DNA of 64,000 bases from Trichuris trichiura (lineage: Eukaryota; Nematoda; Enoplea; Trichinellida; Trichuridae): the NCBI GenBank assembly GCA_037903355.1, contig JBAJFE010000005.1:558001-622000 (forward strand), read 5' to 3'. Positions within the stretch are counted from its first letter, which is position 1, and each line of letters opens with the position of its first letter. Positions 62,519 to 64,000 of this stretch are shown here, in pieces. The position numbers and the translations under genes were made by a program. Under the pieces are notes generated by a model that saw only the letters and a list, made by a program, of their open reading frames with translations, did no database searches and was not told the origin of the DNA.

Positions 62519-64000
62519 ATGTGTTGTTTAAGCTTCTTCTTTTATATACAATTATCAAACCGTTGTATGCTTATGAGGTATAACAGCGTCGTTTTCACTT
62601 TTTCAGTGCAAACTCGACTGATTATTCATCATTATCGAAAGCGTTTTTGCTATAAGCTTCTCCAGCTTATATCATGTTGCCAAGTTAAGCATGCCTTCTG
62701 CATCGCTGTCTCTTTGTCTGTATTGCTTTTCTTTCGGGCATATTTGTCGAATGGACTTTATTGGCATTGCAAAAAAATACCTACAAGCTTACTAACAGAT
62801 GTTCAGCTTACTTATATGACCTATGTGCTTTATAATGTAGATGTATCAAATAAGATATCAGACGACCTTGTTCGTCAGGTCATGACACCTCCAAACGATA
62901 CGAAATGCTTCTTCCACATGACAGACATAAACGATCCAGAGATAACTAGAGACGCGGTGCATGAAGTCAACTTTCCGAATTGCTCAGCTGAGCCAAATTG
63001 GATTGCCATTCAGAATGATACCATAACTATTAGGCCGAAAGCGATTGAAACTCATGGAAATATTACTTGCACGATTGAATTTTTCAAATTGTTAACTGAT
63101 TTTGAAGTGAAAACGGTACAGATTACCCGGATGTCTTCTAATGTGACAGCAAAAACTGACTTCTTCAATGCAAAATGCAATGCTGATGATCAAAAGACTT
63201 ACAGTAATTATCATGCAACCATTGTACCATCCGATGATGCGCTCAACCGAGCCAAAAGAATGCCGGCTGACGCTGTACCTTTGAACATTTATATTATTGG
63301 ATTTGATACTGTTTCACGATTAGAGTTCATGCGGAAAATGAAGCAGACGTACAAATATATTACAGATGAACTAAAAGGCACAATAATGGAAATGTACAAT
63401 GTAATCAGTGATGGCATTACGCGTGCTGTTCTTGCAACACTGACTGGAATGACTGAGGAAGAACTGCCAGATACGAGAAGATTTCAAAAGAGGAATGTCT
63501 CCTTTGTAGATGTCTATCCATTTATATGGAATGAGCTTAAGGAAACGGGCTACGTTACCTTGTACGCAGAGGATAAGCCAACGCTAGGAACATTCCAATA
63601 TCGTTTGAAAGGTTTCAAGAAGCAACCAACAGATCATTATTTACGTTCTATGTATGTCAGACGTGAAAATGATTCCTTTGATTCCAAGCTAAAAGATTGC
63701 TTTGGTGATGAACATGCGCTTCACGTTCAATTCTCTTATGTTGAAAAATTTTTCACCTCATATCCACGTGATCGGCTGAAATTTGCTTTTCAATTTTTTG
63801 TTCAGTTTAAACACCATGATAACAATTATATCAAAATGGCTGACCATATGACCGTGGATCATTTGAAATTTTTTAATGGTAATTTCTGCATTTTCCAAGT
63901 TTCACTTTCTCATCAAGTTTTGCTTAAATGTTCAAATAAGGATGATCACAAAGTTCAATAAGGAAGCATCCAAATTAATTTCTAGAACTGCTTCGTTCTT
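62519..64000 (+). CDS. DUF229 (alkaline-phosphatase/sulfatase-fold) membrane protein, 5' part
   Basis: DUF229 proteins are an animal family, expanded in nematodes, with a sulfatase-like fold and uncertain substrate. Exon 1 (62519-63878) encodes 453 residues and ends in phase 1. A second exon begins at 63986 and runs off the window, the junction reading FFNELLRS. A signal anchor lies at about residues 60-75 (AFCIAVSLSVLLFFRAYL), giving type II topology. Domain landmarks are PLNIYIIGFDTVSRLEFMRK (the nucleophile region), MEMYNVISDGITRAVLATLT, YVTLYAEDKPTLGTFQYRLK and, near the end, the FAFQFFVQFKHHD..Y block. An earlier part is rich in N-glycosylation sequons. Which of the first methionines starts translation is uncertain (candidates 62519, 62567 and 62573). 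The metal-binding GDHG-type motif expected later lies outside. Confidence 0.9.

Overview
The window is nuclear DNA of an animal, most likely a nematode. Genes are split into many short exons by introns that are mostly 45-120 nt. Acceptors vary (TTTCAG, TTTTAG, TTTAAG, GCAG) instead of following the strict C. elegans consensus. Several products are typical of nematodes: a col-99-type transmembrane collagen, a secreted cysteine-rich modular protein with a TIL domain, a secreted nitrobindin-like protein and a DUF229 protein. Together with the moderate base composition this suggests an early-branching (Dorylaimia, whipworm-like) worm. That placement is inference. I see no bacterial genes, CRISPR arrays or tRNA genes.

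Layout. 0-6 kb: the 5' part of a Pur-alpha gene (minus, running off the left edge) and a complete Sar1 GTPase (plus). 6-12.7 kb: a complete transmembrane collagen in about 25 exons (minus). 12.7-16.4 kb: no gene seen. 16.4-18 kb: an EGF-containing type I membrane protein (minus). 20.5-24.5 kb: a secreted cysteine-rich protein built from phase 1-1 exon modules (plus). 25-28.2 kb: a small mitochondrial-looking protein and peptidyl-tRNA hydrolase 2, 11 nt apart (plus), facing a secreted nitrobindin-like gene (minus). 29.5-31.1 kb: two small divergent genes that I do not recognise. 33.5-38.1 kb: reticulon (plus). 39-40 kb: mitochondrial EF-Ts (minus). 41-48 kb: a kinesin-3 motor with FHA domain, KIF14-like (plus, 21 exons). 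48.9-49.8 kb: exosome subunit RRP43/EXOSC8 (minus). 50.3-51.5 kb: two tentative small genes (minus). 51.6-53.4 kb: elongation factor ELL (plus). 53.8-54.6 kb: an unrecognised 229-residue protein (minus). 54.9-56.5 kb: LanC-like protein (plus). 56.5-62.5 kb: AT-rich, gene-poor DNA with a large foldback element. 62.5-64 kb: the 5' part of a DUF229 gene (plus, running off the right edge).

Most genes are unrelated housekeeping or membrane functions: transcription (Pur-alpha, ELL), RNA decay (EXOSC8), mitochondrial translation (EF-Ts, PTH2), ER and secretory pathway (Sar1, reticulon) and cytokinesis (KIF14-like). They do not form one pathway. The organisational features of note are divergent gene pairs with short shared upstream regions, the tightly packed pair ending in PTH2, and the near-touching 3' ends of PTH2 and the nitrobindin-like gene. 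I assembled exon structures by hand from splice signals and reading-frame continuity. Where homology guides the joins (Sar1, Pur-alpha, reticulon, kinesin, LanC-like, collagen) they are secure. For the orphan genes they are hypotheses. I found no convincing new multi-gene system; the best leads are the orphan proteins, the modular secreted protein and the foldback element.
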